Assembly: GCA_945866305.1 (NCBI GenBank)
Contig: CAMBGS010000003.1
Location: forward strand, 1-49,520
Reading direction: 5' to 3'
DNA length: 49,520 nucleotides
Source: Bifidobacterium breve
Lineage (GTDB): Bacteria; Actinomycetota; Actinomycetes; Nanopelagicales; Nanopelagicaceae
Shown: positions 27,698 through 35,821 of the stretch, in pieces
Layout: each line of letters opens with the position of its first letter
How positions within the stretch are numbered: the first letter of the stretch is position 1
Program-made: the position numbers and the translations under genes
The notes under the pieces: generated by a model
The model's input: the letters and a program-made list of their open reading frames with translations, nothing else
Databases searched by the model: none
What the model was told of the DNA's origin: nothing

Positions 27698-27804
27698 AGC
27701 CCCACAAAGGGCTATTCCAAGGGGTTGTGAAAGCCCCTTTGCAACGAAGAGGGTTTATAACAATTCTATAAATCCGTGCTTAAGCCCTTGTTTAAAGGGG
27801 TTTT
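27698..27804 (+). promoter_or_regulatory. citA-to-binding-protein intergenic region with competing hairpins
   Basis: The 206-bp gap has three stem-loops: AGCCC/GGGCT at 27698-27713; AAGGGGTT/AAGCCCCTT at 27719-27739; and AAGCCCTT/AAAGGGG at 27782-27800, followed by TTTT. The segment 27730-27740 can instead pair with 27794-27804 over 11 bp with one G-U, which would break the second and third hairpins. It may be a terminator pair or an attenuator for the sugar operon. A strong GGAGGAA ribosome site follows just before 27890. Confidence 0.5.
27785..27804 (+). repeat. 20-bp motif shared with the carD upstream region
   Basis: CCCTTGTTTAAAGGGGTTTT matches the segment at 4413-4432 in 19 of 20 positions. 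Here it also forms the third hairpin of the leader region. Confidence 0.5.
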
Positions 27805-27889
27805 GGTTTGATCTTGACCCCCAAATGTTATGGAATTAGCGCACTAGAGATCCATACCCTCGTGAGTTCTCAATATATTTGGAGGAAAT

Positions 27890-29131
27890 ATGAATAAAAA
27901 GCGAATTGGTGTTGTCGGCGCAATCGCCGCCGCAGCTCTCGCAGTATCAGCACTTGCAGTTCCATCTGCATTTGCTGCAAAGAAGTCAATCGTAATCTGG
28001 GCTGATGAAACAAAGGGTCCAGCACTTCTCAAGCTCGTCAAGGACATGGGTAAATCCGTTCCTGGATACACAGTTGATGTGAAATCTTTTGCTTCCTATA
28101 CAGCTCTACAAGATGCTTGGGATAAGGCAACATCTGCAACTGGTCCAGATCTACTTCTTGGCGATGGTGCATTCGCAACTAAGGGTGCTAAGGCCGGAAA
28201 CATCCAGTCACTTATTATCTCTTCTGCCACACGTCAGGCGTTCTCAAAGGGTGCATTTGAAGCACTTTCTGTCAACGGACGTATCTACGGTATTCCAACA
28301 GATGTTGATACAACAGCCATGATCTACAACACTGCAATGTTTGCAACAGCGCCAAAGACAATTGGTGATATCTACGATTACTACATCAAGAACAAGGCAA
28401 CACTCACAAATGGTGTTTGCTCATTTAACGGTTCATGGGGTGCACAGCCAATGTTGACTGCTCTCGGTGGCGGTGCTTGGGGTTACAAGAATGGCAAACC
28501 AGACTTCACAGATGTTGTCTTCAACTCAGCAGCATTTAAGGCAAACGTTGCGAAGTACCTAATCGGTGCCGATGGCAAGACAAATAACTTCTTCTCATAC
28601 GATGGATGCGATACTGCGTTCAAAGCTGGCAAGACTCCTATTGCACTAGTTGGTGCTTGGAACATGTCCAGCATCGAAGCAACCAGCGTTAAGTTTGCCT
28701 GGGGTGCACTCCCTGGTACAACTGCTGGAACATTCGGCAAGCAATGGGGTGGCGTTTCAGGAGTTTACCTAACTTCATATGCAACAACTCACGGAGTAAA
28801 GACTGGTGCAAACCAGCTGCTCAACAAGTTCTTTGCAACCGAAGCTGGTCAACTTTCATTCAATGAAGCTCAGAAAGATCAGCGCCCACTAGCGCACATC
28901 ACAGCTGCTGCGAAGACAAAAGATAAGAACGCAGCAGGAATTGGCGCAGCATCTGTAAATTCAATTGGCCAAATCAATGGTGCGCTTGGAAACAAGACTG
29001 GCGGATCAGACTGGTATGCAGTTCTGGGCGATGCAATGACAGATATCTTTGCAGGTAAAGATGTCAGCACCACTTTAGATAAGGGAGCAGCAGTTCTGAA
29101 GCAGAACTTTGCTAACCACGCTAAAGGATAA
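27890..29131 (+). CDS. ABC transporter sugar-binding protein, maltose/maltodextrin type
   Basis: The 413-aa extracellular protein has a Sec signal peptide (N-K-K-R, then a hydrophobic core, then S-A-F-A cleavage before A-K-K-S) and the K-S-I-V-I-W-A-D start typical of MalE-like substrate-binding proteins. The mature body has the repeated lobes of cluster I (oligosaccharide) binding proteins. There is no lipobox cysteine near the cleavage site, unlike most Gram-positive binding proteins, so the form of surface attachment is unclear. It heads the operon of two permeases and a GH13 amylase, which suggests alpha-glucan or maltodextrin uptake. Confidence 0.88.
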   Translation: MNKKRIGVVGAIAAAALAVSALAVPSAFAAKKSIVIWADETKGPALLKLVKDMGKSVPGYTVDVKSFASYTALQDAWDKATSATGPDLLLGDGAFATKGAKAGNIQSLIISSATRQAFSKGAFEALSVNGRIYGIPTDVDTTAMIYNTAMFATAPKTIGDIYDYYIKNKATLTNGVCSFNGSWGAQPMLTALGGGAWGYKNGKPDFTDVVFNSAAFKANVAKYLIGADGKTNNFFSYDGCDTAFKAGKTPIALVGAWNMSSIEATSVKFAWGALPGTTAGTFGKQWGGVSGVYLTSYATTHGVKTGANQLLNKFFATEAGQLSFNEAQKDQRPLAHITAAAKTKDKNAAGIGAASVNSIGQINGALGNKTGGSDWYAVLGDAMTDIFAGKDVSTTLDKGAAVLKQNFANHAKG

Positions 29132-29158
29132 GCAATAAAAAAATAGATATGTAGTAAA

Positions 29159-29201
29159 AAAGGTGGGAGATGTACGAAATTCTCGTACATCTCCCACCTT
29201 T
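29159..29201. terminator. 19-bp perfect hairpin between binding protein and permease
   Basis: AAAGGTGGGAGATGTACGA and its exact complement enclose a 5-nt loop (AATTC). It has A-rich sequence before and a T/A-rich tail after. Because the permease start lies only 41 nt further, it probably acts as a partial terminator or an mRNA-stabilising stem that keeps the binding protein more abundant than the permeases. Confidence 0.75.
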
Positions 29202-29241
29202 ATAATTTAAGTGCGTAAACTAAGAGATTCAAAGGGGCGAA

Positions 29242-30789
29242 ATGTTTTATAAGCTGGTCGGGTTGCGCGGACCACTAGCCCTCTTTTTAAAGTTGGGTAT
29301 TTTGGGCGGGGCAGATGCCTTCATGATTTGGCTGATTTCTGCAGCGATAAATAAGAGCTCATTCATCATCGCCGGCGTTGTTACCGCCGCTCTTGTATTT
29401 ATCAATTACTCATTTATTACAAAAGGCTCGATCCCCTTAAAGTTTCTTGCAGTCGGATTGGTATTTTTCTCAATTTTCGTTGTGACCCCAACAGGTTACA
29501 CAATCCTCATGTCTACTTATAACTTTAAAACCGGAAATGAAATTGCTAAAGCTGCTGCAATAAATGAGCTAATCAATAACGGAATTGTGTCGGATTCAGA
29601 AGGGACGGCTTACGATCTCTTTCTTGGTAAGACCAGCAACGGCAACTACGCCGGAATATTAGAGAATCAAGTCACCAAGGAAGTCTTATACGCTGATGAA
29701 AAGGGTGTAAGACCAGTCGGTGATTCTGAAATATCTCGAGATATTTCTGGCTACATAACCGGTGCTGATGGAATCAAAACGCTAACCGATGAAGAATTTG
29801 CAAATGAGGATGCCGTCATCACCGCGCTTCGTTTCCCACTTGGAGATGGTTCTTATGCTGCGCCGCAAGGATCTAATGTGGCCGCACGACTCATTCAAAG
29901 CGTTGTTTATGACCCTGTGACTGATCAACTAGAAAATAAAGAACTCGGGATTACTTACGTAGACAATGGCAACGGTAACTTCGTCGTGAAGGATGACCCA
30001 TCAACTCGTCTGGAGCCAGGCTGGAGAACTTACTCTGGTTTTGACAACTTTAGATCTCTCTTCCTCGACGAAAAGCTACGCAATCCATTTATTAAGGTCT
30101 TTATCTGGACAATCGCTTTTGCATTTCTTTCCGTAGGTACCACCTTCGCAGTCGGTATGGCTCTAGCTCTTGCACTAGAAGCCCCAATTAAGTTCCGCAG
30201 GTTCTATCGTGGCTTTTTAATCTTGCCTTATGCAATTCCAAGTTTTATGAGCATCCTTATTTGGCGCGGATTATTTAATAAGGAGTTTGGTGCAATAAAT
30301 ACTTTGCTGGGATTAGATATTGCTTGGTTCGATAGCCCGTGGCTTGCCCGATTTGCCGTGTTACTTGTGAACCTTTGGTTGGGCTTCCCGTACATGTACT
30401 TAATCGGAAGCGGTGCTTTGCAATCAATTCCAAAAGAACTTGAAGAAGCGGCATCAATTGATGGCGCATCTGAGAAACAGACTTTTTACACAATTAAACT
30501 ACCGCTGCTGCTGCAGATACTTGGCCCGCTATTAATTGCTAGTTTTGCTTTCAATTTTAATAATTTTAATATCATTTATTTGTTAACTGGTGGTGGACCC
30601 ACGAATGCGATTGATGGCGAAGTCGCAGGCGCCACTGACATTTTGATTTCCTATGCCTATAAAACTGCATTCGGATCAAACTTCCAAGATCTTGGACTTT
30701 CAAGTGCAATTTCAATGGTTATGTTTGTCATTGTAGGAACTATGTCCATGTACACCTTGAAAAAGTCAAAGATAATGGACACGCTATGA
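29242..30789 (+). CDS. sugar ABC transporter permease, MalF type
   Basis: The 515-aa inner-membrane protein has the MalF plan: several N-terminal helices, a large extracytoplasmic domain at about residues 90-270, and a C-terminal block of helices with the EAA loop E-E-A-A-S-I-D-G-A-S-E-K-Q-T-F that docks on the ATPase. Start is ATG 29242 with an AAGGGGC ribosome site. It overlaps the next permease by 4 nt (ATGA). The ATP-binding subunit is not in the window, so a shared MsiK-type ATPase encoded elsewhere is inferred. Confidence 0.92.
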   Translation: MFYKLVGLRGPLALFLKLGILGGADAFMIWLISAAINKSSFIIAGVVTAALVFINYSFITKGSIPLKFLAVGLVFFSIFVVTPTGYTILMSTYNFKTGNEIAKAAAINELINNGIVSDSEGTAYDLFLGKTSNGNYAGILENQVTKEVLYADEKGVRPVGDSEISRDISGYITGADGIKTLTDEEFANEDAVITALRFPLGDGSYAAPQGSNVAARLIQSVVYDPVTDQLENKELGITYVDNGNGNFVVKDDPSTRLEPGWRTYSGFDNFRSLFLDEKLRNPFIKVFIWTIAFAFLSVGTTFAVGMALALALEAPIKFRRFYRGFLILPYAIPSFMSILIWRGLFNKEFGAINTLLGLDIAWFDSPWLARFAVLLVNLWLGFPYMYLIGSGALQSIPKELEEAASIDGASEKQTFYTIKLPLLLQILGPLLIASFAFNFNNFNIIYLLTGGGPTNAIDGEVAGATDILISYAYKTAFGSNFQDLGLSSAISMVMFVIVGTMSMYTLKKSKIMDTL

Positions 30790-31640
30790 GTAAGAAATTA
30801 GGAACGAATCATGTTTGGAAGCATGCACTAGCCATATCCTTGGTACTTTTCACCGCATTCCCAATCTACGTTGTAATTGTTACTTCATTTGATCCAACGG
30901 GTGGAATATCCACTAATTCGCTCTTGCCAGTTAAATTCTCATTTGATAACTACACGCTTTTGTTCACTGATCCAAGAGTCCCGTACTGGGCGTGGATGAA
31001 AAATTCATTTATTATTGCCACCGCAACAGCAGTAACCTCCGTGGCTATCGGCGCCGCCGCCGCCTTTGCCTTCAGCCGTTTAAGATTTAAGGGAAGAAAA
31101 GTCGGTCTAAAAGCTCTGCTATTGATCCAAGTCTTCCCAAGCTTCCTTTCTCTCTCTGCAATTTATGTAATGATGGAGCAAGTATTTTTAATTACTCCAA
31201 CTTTTGGACTCGGTAGCATCTGGGGTCTTTATTTGATTTATATCGGTGGATCACTCGGAGTTAACGTTTGGCTCCTAAAGGGATTCCTCGACTCGATTCC
31301 GCTTGAGCTAGATGAATCAGCTCGTTTAGACGGCGCATCAGTCCCACAGGTTTTCTGGTTGATATTTTTGCCACTTGCCGCACCGGTACTTGCGGTAATA
31401 GGAGTACTTTCATTTATCGGAACCTTCAACGAATTCGTACTTGCCTCGCTCTTTTTACAAGATGTCGAAAATCGAACCGTTGCGGTAGGACTTCAACAAT
31501 TTGTTGGCGGTCAATACGTTGACACTTGGGGTCCATTTGCCGCCGGGTCAATCATCGCCTCGGTTCCATTGGTGATTATCTTCTTATCAATGCAACGCTT
31601 CATTATCGGCGGCTTAACCGCAGGCGCAACAAAGGGTTGA
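30786..31640 (+). CDS. sugar ABC transporter permease, MalG type
   Basis: The 284-aa product is the second permease, with six membrane segments and the EAA loop L-D-E-S-A-R-L-D-G-A-S-V-P-Q-V-F-W. The MalG-like C-terminus (F-I-I-G-G-L-T-A-G-A-T-K-G) is complete. It overlaps the MalF-type gene by 4 nt, so the two are made in equal amounts. The GH13 gene follows after 1 nt. Confidence 0.92.
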   Translation: MSKKLGTNHVWKHALAISLVLFTAFPIYVVIVTSFDPTGGISTNSLLPVKFSFDNYTLLFTDPRVPYWAWMKNSFIIATATAVTSVAIGAAAAFAFSRLRFKGRKVGLKALLLIQVFPSFLSLSAIYVMMEQVFLITPTFGLGSIWGLYLIYIGGSLGVNVWLLKGFLDSIPLELDESARLDGASVPQVFWLIFLPLAAPVLAVIGVLSFIGTFNEFVLASLFLQDVENRTVAVGLQQFVGGQYVDTWGPFAAGSIIASVPLVIIFLSMQRFIIGGLTAGATKG

Positions 31641-31641
31641 G

Positions 31642-33615
31642 TTGAGAAAAGTAAGTCTCTTCACAGCAATAACAATCTCTTTAGCCTTGGCAACTGCCTC
31701 AAATTCATACGCTCAAGTTAACTCCGAATTTATCAAGGCAATGGTTCGTGGACCACAGAGCGATGAGTCTGTCTACTTCATAATGACTGATCGCTTTGAA
31801 AATGGCGATAAGAATAATGATTATGGTGGGACCGAAAAGTCATTGGCGATTAGTGGATACGCACCAGAAGATATTGGTTGGTGGCACGGCGGTGATTTCA
31901 AAGGAATTACCAAGCGCTTGGATTACATCAAATCTATGGGCTTTACTTCAATCTGGATCACGCCACCAGTAGTTCAAAAATCTGTTCAAGGAAATTCTGC
32001 CGCCTATCACGGCTATTGGGGCGTTGATTTTACAACTGTCGATCCGCATCTGGGCAGTGAAGCAGATTTTACAGAGTTAGTTTCGCAGGCACATAAATTA
32101 AATATGAAGGTGATCATCGATGTCGTGGTAAATCACACTGCAGATGTAATTTATTACGATAACAGTGGGAGACCACAAGTAAGCGCAGCCGAAGCAAATA
32201 TCAAGAAACCGGATTGGCTTAATTTAATTAGCAATTATCACAATCTTGGAAATAATCCGAGAGTAGGAAATTCAGTTTTAGATGGCGATTTCTTTGGTCT
32301 AGATGATCTAGAGACTGAGAACCCAAAAGTAATCAGCGGTTGGATTGATGTCTGGTCCAACTGGATTACCAAGTTTAATATTGACGGCATGCGAATAGAT
32401 ACTTTTAAGCACGTAAATCCAGAATTTTGGAGAGTATTTATCCCGAAGATTCAAGCAGCCGCAGTTGCAGCAGGCAAGAAAGATTTTCCAATTTTTGGTG
32501 AGGCCGCAGATACCGATGCAGATTCCTTATCAACTTACGTAGCAGGCGGAGAAGTCCCAAGTGTGTTGGACTTTGATTTTCAAAAGCAAGTAAAGAGTTT
32601 TGTGCAATTTGGTGCTTCTGCAGAAGCTTTAGCAGAACTATTTAACCGAGATGATCTTTATACAACGTCGACCACGAGCGCTTATGGGCTTGCAACCTTT
32701 CTTGGAAATCACGATATGGGACGCATTGGATATTTCTTGAGCAACGCAGTCGCGGTTGGCGAAAACCAATCTTTGCTTGAACGTGCCAAACTCGCCAATG
32801 CTGCGCTATTTCTACTTCGTGGCGGACCAGTTCTTTACTACGGAGATGAAAAAGGTATGACAGGCACTGGGGGAGATAAGAAGGCGCGGCAGGATATGTT
32901 CGCCACCCAAGTGGTTGATTGGCAAAGTGAGTTAAGAATTGGATCAACTCCCATAAAGAGCGCGAGTGCTTATGAGGTGAAGAATCCTTTAGAAGAGCAA
33001 ATTACCGAACTGCAGAAAGTTATTGCTGCTAATCCATCTTTGCGAAATGGAACGCAAGAAGTTCGTTACGCAAAAAAGGGCCTATTTGTTGTTTCGCGTT
33101 ACCAAAATGGAGTTGAGTACGTCGTTGCTTTAAATGGCGCGGATACACCGGCTCAGGCTCAGTTTAAAGTTAGTGCTAGCAAGAGTGAGTGGGAAGTCTT
33201 ATTTGGTAACTGCACTATTTCAGGAGATAACCAGATTGCACTTGCAATTTCGCAACGAAGTTACTGTGTGGCGAAGGCTAAAACTGCAGTAGCCAATAAC
33301 AGCGCGGTAAAGCTTTCGGCTTTAAAGATCACTAAAACCGCCTTACCTTCAGGCTGGAGAGAAGTCTCAGCACAATTGTCGGGAGCCAATTACGCGGAAG
33401 TTACCTTTAGCGTCAGAGTTAAAGGTGGCAAATGGAAGACAATCGGCACAGCAGATCGCCGCACTTTTGCAACCGATGCAACTAAAGGTGGCCTATACCG
33501 CGTTTACTTACACCCAGAAGATTTTAAAAAGGGAAGTACTGTCGAAGTGATAGCCGCAACCGTTGATGGCAAGAAGAAAGTGCAACTGTCACAAATTGTT
33601 AAAGTTAAAATCTAA
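31642..33615 (+). CDS. secreted GH13-family alpha-amylase-like enzyme
   Basis: The 657-aa glycoside hydrolase has a signal peptide (hydrophobic core, then N-S-Y-A-Q) and an alpha-amylase barrel. The four GH13 conserved regions are present: D-V-V-V-N-H at about 160-165; G-M-R-I-D with the nucleophile D253; F-G-E-A with the acid/base E287; and G-N-H-D with H357 and D358. About 110 C-terminal residues form a beta-rich domain of unknown role. It probably cleaves alpha-1,4-glucans outside the cell for uptake by the adjoining transporter. The start is TTG, chosen because it yields the signal peptide and has an AAAGGG site; later starts would lose it. Confidence 0.9.
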   Translation: MRKVSLFTAITISLALATASNSYAQVNSEFIKAMVRGPQSDESVYFIMTDRFENGDKNNDYGGTEKSLAISGYAPEDIGWWHGGDFKGITKRLDYIKSMGFTSIWITPPVVQKSVQGNSAAYHGYWGVDFTTVDPHLGSEADFTELVSQAHKLNMKVIIDVVVNHTADVIYYDNSGRPQVSAAEANIKKPDWLNLISNYHNLGNNPRVGNSVLDGDFFGLDDLETENPKVISGWIDVWSNWITKFNIDGMRIDTFKHVNPEFWRVFIPKIQAAAVAAGKKDFPIFGEAADTDADSLSTYVAGGEVPSVLDFDFQKQVKSFVQFGASAEALAELFNRDDLYTTSTTSAYGLATFLGNHDMGRIGYFLSNAVAVGENQSLLERAKLANAALFLLRGGPVLYYGDEKGMTGTGGDKKARQDMFATQVVDWQSELRIGSTPIKSASAYEVKNPLEEQITELQKVIAANPSLRNGTQEVRYAKKGLFVVSRYQNGVEYVVALNGADTPAQAQFKVSASKSEWEVLFGNCTISGDNQIALAISQRSYCVAKAKTAVANNSAVKLSALKITKTALPSGWREVSAQLSGANYAEVTFSVRVKGGKWKTIGTADRRTFATDATKGGLYRVYLHPEDFKKGSTVEVIAATVDGKKKVQLSQIVKVKI

Positions 33616-34436
33616 CCTTTTAGCCAGAAACGCAGCGGTTGATCTAGGTAACTAGCCCAAGATGTCTCATTGTGTCCAGTTTTTTTGTAGACCTTGCTTA
33701 CGAAATCTACTTCCGCACGATATCCCTTTTGCAACATCAACTCATCTGCCAAATTTTGAAACGGCTCGTATTGTTCATCTAGCCCCTTTGTCCCGCGACT
33801 CATCCAAATTTTGTGAGTACCGGGGAGTGGAAGTTCTTTGACAGTTCTATGAACTAGTTCATCGCCACCAATAATCCAGTGAGGTGAAAGAGCAAGAGCA
33901 GTCTTGAATTTATCTGGTTGTTTATAGGCAGCATAAAGAGTGGAAAGTCCTCCCATACTGGAGCCGATCAAAGCAGTGTTATCTGGAGAAATCTCTAATT
34001 GCAGCGATTCAAGTATTTGTGGAATATATGTCTCAAAAATATTTTCTAAATATTGATCTCCGCGCAAATGTACCAAGTCAGATTTAGAAACATTGGGGTG
34101 ATTAACAGGCACACCTTCTTGGAAGAATTGTTGAGGGGAAAGATCTTTTGATCGGCCCAGTGGATCGCTCTTTGAGTTACTGTGCCAAACAGCGATGATT
34201 ACTGGAGGAACGATTCCGGATTCGTAACTAACTTTGAAAGCGTGTTGCGCCATCTCCCAGGTCTTGCCGCGAAAAGTAGATGTCTTGCCATCAAAGACAT
34301 TCTGCCCATCGTGAGCGATTAATAAGTGGCTACTTGGCTCTTGCGGTGCCCACAATTCAACGGTGCGACCCGCAAAATCAAAGCGTGAAACCTCACCTGG
34401 CACCCCGCGAATCTGATATCTCTTAACTAACTCCAT
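33612..34436 (-). CDS. alpha/beta-hydrolase esterase (PF00756-like)
   Basis: The 274-aa product resembles putative esterases of the PF00756 group (antigen 85/enterochelin-esterase-like). The nucleophile is in G-S-S-M-G-G-L-S, and the catalytic histidine in K-T-G-H-N-E-T-S-W. It has no signal peptide, so it is cytosolic. Convergent to the GH13 gene, it shares the last 4 bases, CTAA serving as stop on both strands. ATG 34436 is chosen; an in-frame start at 34454 would overlap the photolyase start. It diverges from phr with a 17-bp gap. Confidence 0.8.
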   Translation of the reverse strand: MELVKRYQIRGVPGEVSRFDFAGRTVELWAPQEPSSHLLIAHDGQNVFDGKTSTFRGKTWEMAQHAFKVSYESGIVPPVIIAVWHSNSKSDPLGRSKDLSPQQFFQEGVPVNHPNVSKSDLVHLRGDQYLENIFETYIPQILESLQLEISPDNTALIGSSMGGLSTLYAAYKQPDKFKTALALSPHWIIGGDELVHRTVKELPLPGTHKIWMSRGTKGLDEQYEPFQNLADELMLQKGYRAEVDFVSKVYKKTGHNETSWASYLDQPLRFWLKG

Positions 34437-34441
34437 AGTGA

Positions 34442-34448
34442 GACAATA
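34442..34448. promoter_or_regulatory. shared bidirectional -10, esterase and photolyase
   Basis: Only 17 bp separate the two ATGs. GACAAT on the plus strand ends 6 nt before the photolyase ATG, and TATTGT on the minus strand ends 6 nt before the esterase ATG; both are read from the same 7 bp. Neither gene has a ribosome site, so both could be leaderless. Confidence 0.45.
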
Positions 34449-34453
34449 GTGCA

Positions 34454-35821
34454 ATGTCCGCTCCGCGCCGAAACATTATGTGGTTTCGCAGGGATCTTCG
34501 TATCGGTGATAACCCTGCGCTCCTAGCTGCGATTGAAACTAGCGATGAAGTCATTCCACTATTTATTTTAGATAAATCCCAAATCACCGAAGCTGGCGAA
34601 AAACTTTTAGCGTACATGGGCCAATCTTTACGGGCTCTTGATCAATCACTCGGAAATAAGTTACATATTATTGAAGGTGACCAAGTAGAAGTTCTGCGAG
34701 AACTAATTGATTTATACGAAGTTAATGAAGTCCATATCTCAGATGAATATGAAAGATACGGTGCAGCGCGAGATGCCAGAGTTGAAGCCGCCGGAATAAA
34801 TCTAATCAGAACCGGAAGTCCTTATGCGGTCAAGCCAGGTCGAGTTTTAAAACCAAGTGATTCAACTCCTTATCGCGTATACACACCTTTTTATCGTGCA
34901 TGGTTAACGCACGGATGGCGTGCACCAGCAAAAACTCCAAGCAAAATTAGCTCACCAACTCCACCTGATAAATATCGCGCCTTTCCTGACTTTCCGATGC
35001 CCACTAATGTGCAGGTTATTCAAGCTGGTGAAAGATCGGCACTTGAAAGATTTAAGAGCTTTTCCAAGAATGGCTTAGATTCGTATGATGAAAATAGAAA
35101 TCTTGCAGCCATCGATGGCACTTCAAAGATGAGTACATACCTCAAGTTTGGGGAAATTCATCCACGAACCCTCTTGGCAAATCTTGGAGAAAGCAAAGCT
35201 CACGATACTTTCCGAAAAGAGATTGCTTGGCGTGAATTTTACGCTGATGTGCTATTTAATAATCCAAATACCGATACGGAATATTACGCACCCCGCTTTG
35301 ATCAGATGAGATACGACAAGCCTGGTGCTCAGTTTAAAGCGTGGTGCGATGGCAAGACGGGCTATCCATTTGTAGATGCCGCAATGCGCCAATTAATTGT
35401 TGAAGGCTGGATGCACAATCGCACTCGTATGGTTGTTGCATCGTTTCTAGTTAAAGACTTGCATCTGGAATGGCAGCTAGGTGAGCGCTTCTTTGCAGAT
35501 CATTTAGTTGATTACGACGTAGCATCCAATGCTCATGGCTGGCAGTGGACTGCTGGGTGTGGCACAGACGCCTCACCGTATTACCGCGTTTTCAATCCCA
35601 TTGAACAAGGTAAACGTTTTGATGAAAATGGTGACTACATCCGCCGATATGTTCCAGAACTTGCACATCTATCGGCCGGTGAAATTCACGAACCTTGGTT
35701 ATATCTAGACGGGTATTCAAAAGGATATTGCGAACGCATTGTCGATCATGCGGTTGAAAGGCTGGAATCTTTGGCGCGCTTGCAAGAGATTAAGGCTGAT
35801 AAGCCTGAACTTCCGCATTAA
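34454..35821 (+). CDS. phr: deoxyribodipyrimidine photolyase, class I CPD type
   Basis: The 455-aa flavoprotein uses blue/near-UV light to split cyclobutane pyrimidine dimers. An N-terminal photolyase antenna domain (M-W-F-R-R-D-L-R-I-G-D-N-P-A-L) is followed by the FAD domain with K-M-S-T-Y-L-K-F-G, W-R-E-F-Y and the W-T-A-G-C-G-T-D-A-S-P-Y-Y-R segment. The FAD and substrate tryptophans look present. This suits life in sunlit water. Its last 32 bases overlap the GGDEF gene, which is convergent. Confidence 0.95.
   Translation: MSAPRRNIMWFRRDLRIGDNPALLAAIETSDEVIPLFILDKSQITEAGEKLLAYMGQSLRALDQSLGNKLHIIEGDQVEVLRELIDLYEVNEVHISDEYERYGAARDARVEAAGINLIRTGSPYAVKPGRVLKPSDSTPYRVYTPFYRAWLTHGWRAPAKTPSKISSPTPPDKYRAFPDFPMPTNVQVIQAGERSALERFKSFSKNGLDSYDENRNLAAIDGTSKMSTYLKFGEIHPRTLLANLGESKAHDTFRKEIAWREFYADVLFNNPNTDTEYYAPRFDQMRYDKPGAQFKAWCDGKTGYPFVDAAMRQLIVEGWMHNRTRMVVASFLVKDLHLEWQLGERFFADHLVDYDVASNAHGWQWTAGCGTDASPYYRVFNPIEQGKRFDENGDYIRRYVPELAHLSAGEIHEPWLYLDGYSKGYCERIVDHAVERLESLARLQEIKADKPELPH

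Noticed and set aside
29132-29241. Riboswitch between binding protein and permease
   Set aside because: The hairpin is a simple perfect stem without any recognised aptamer features.
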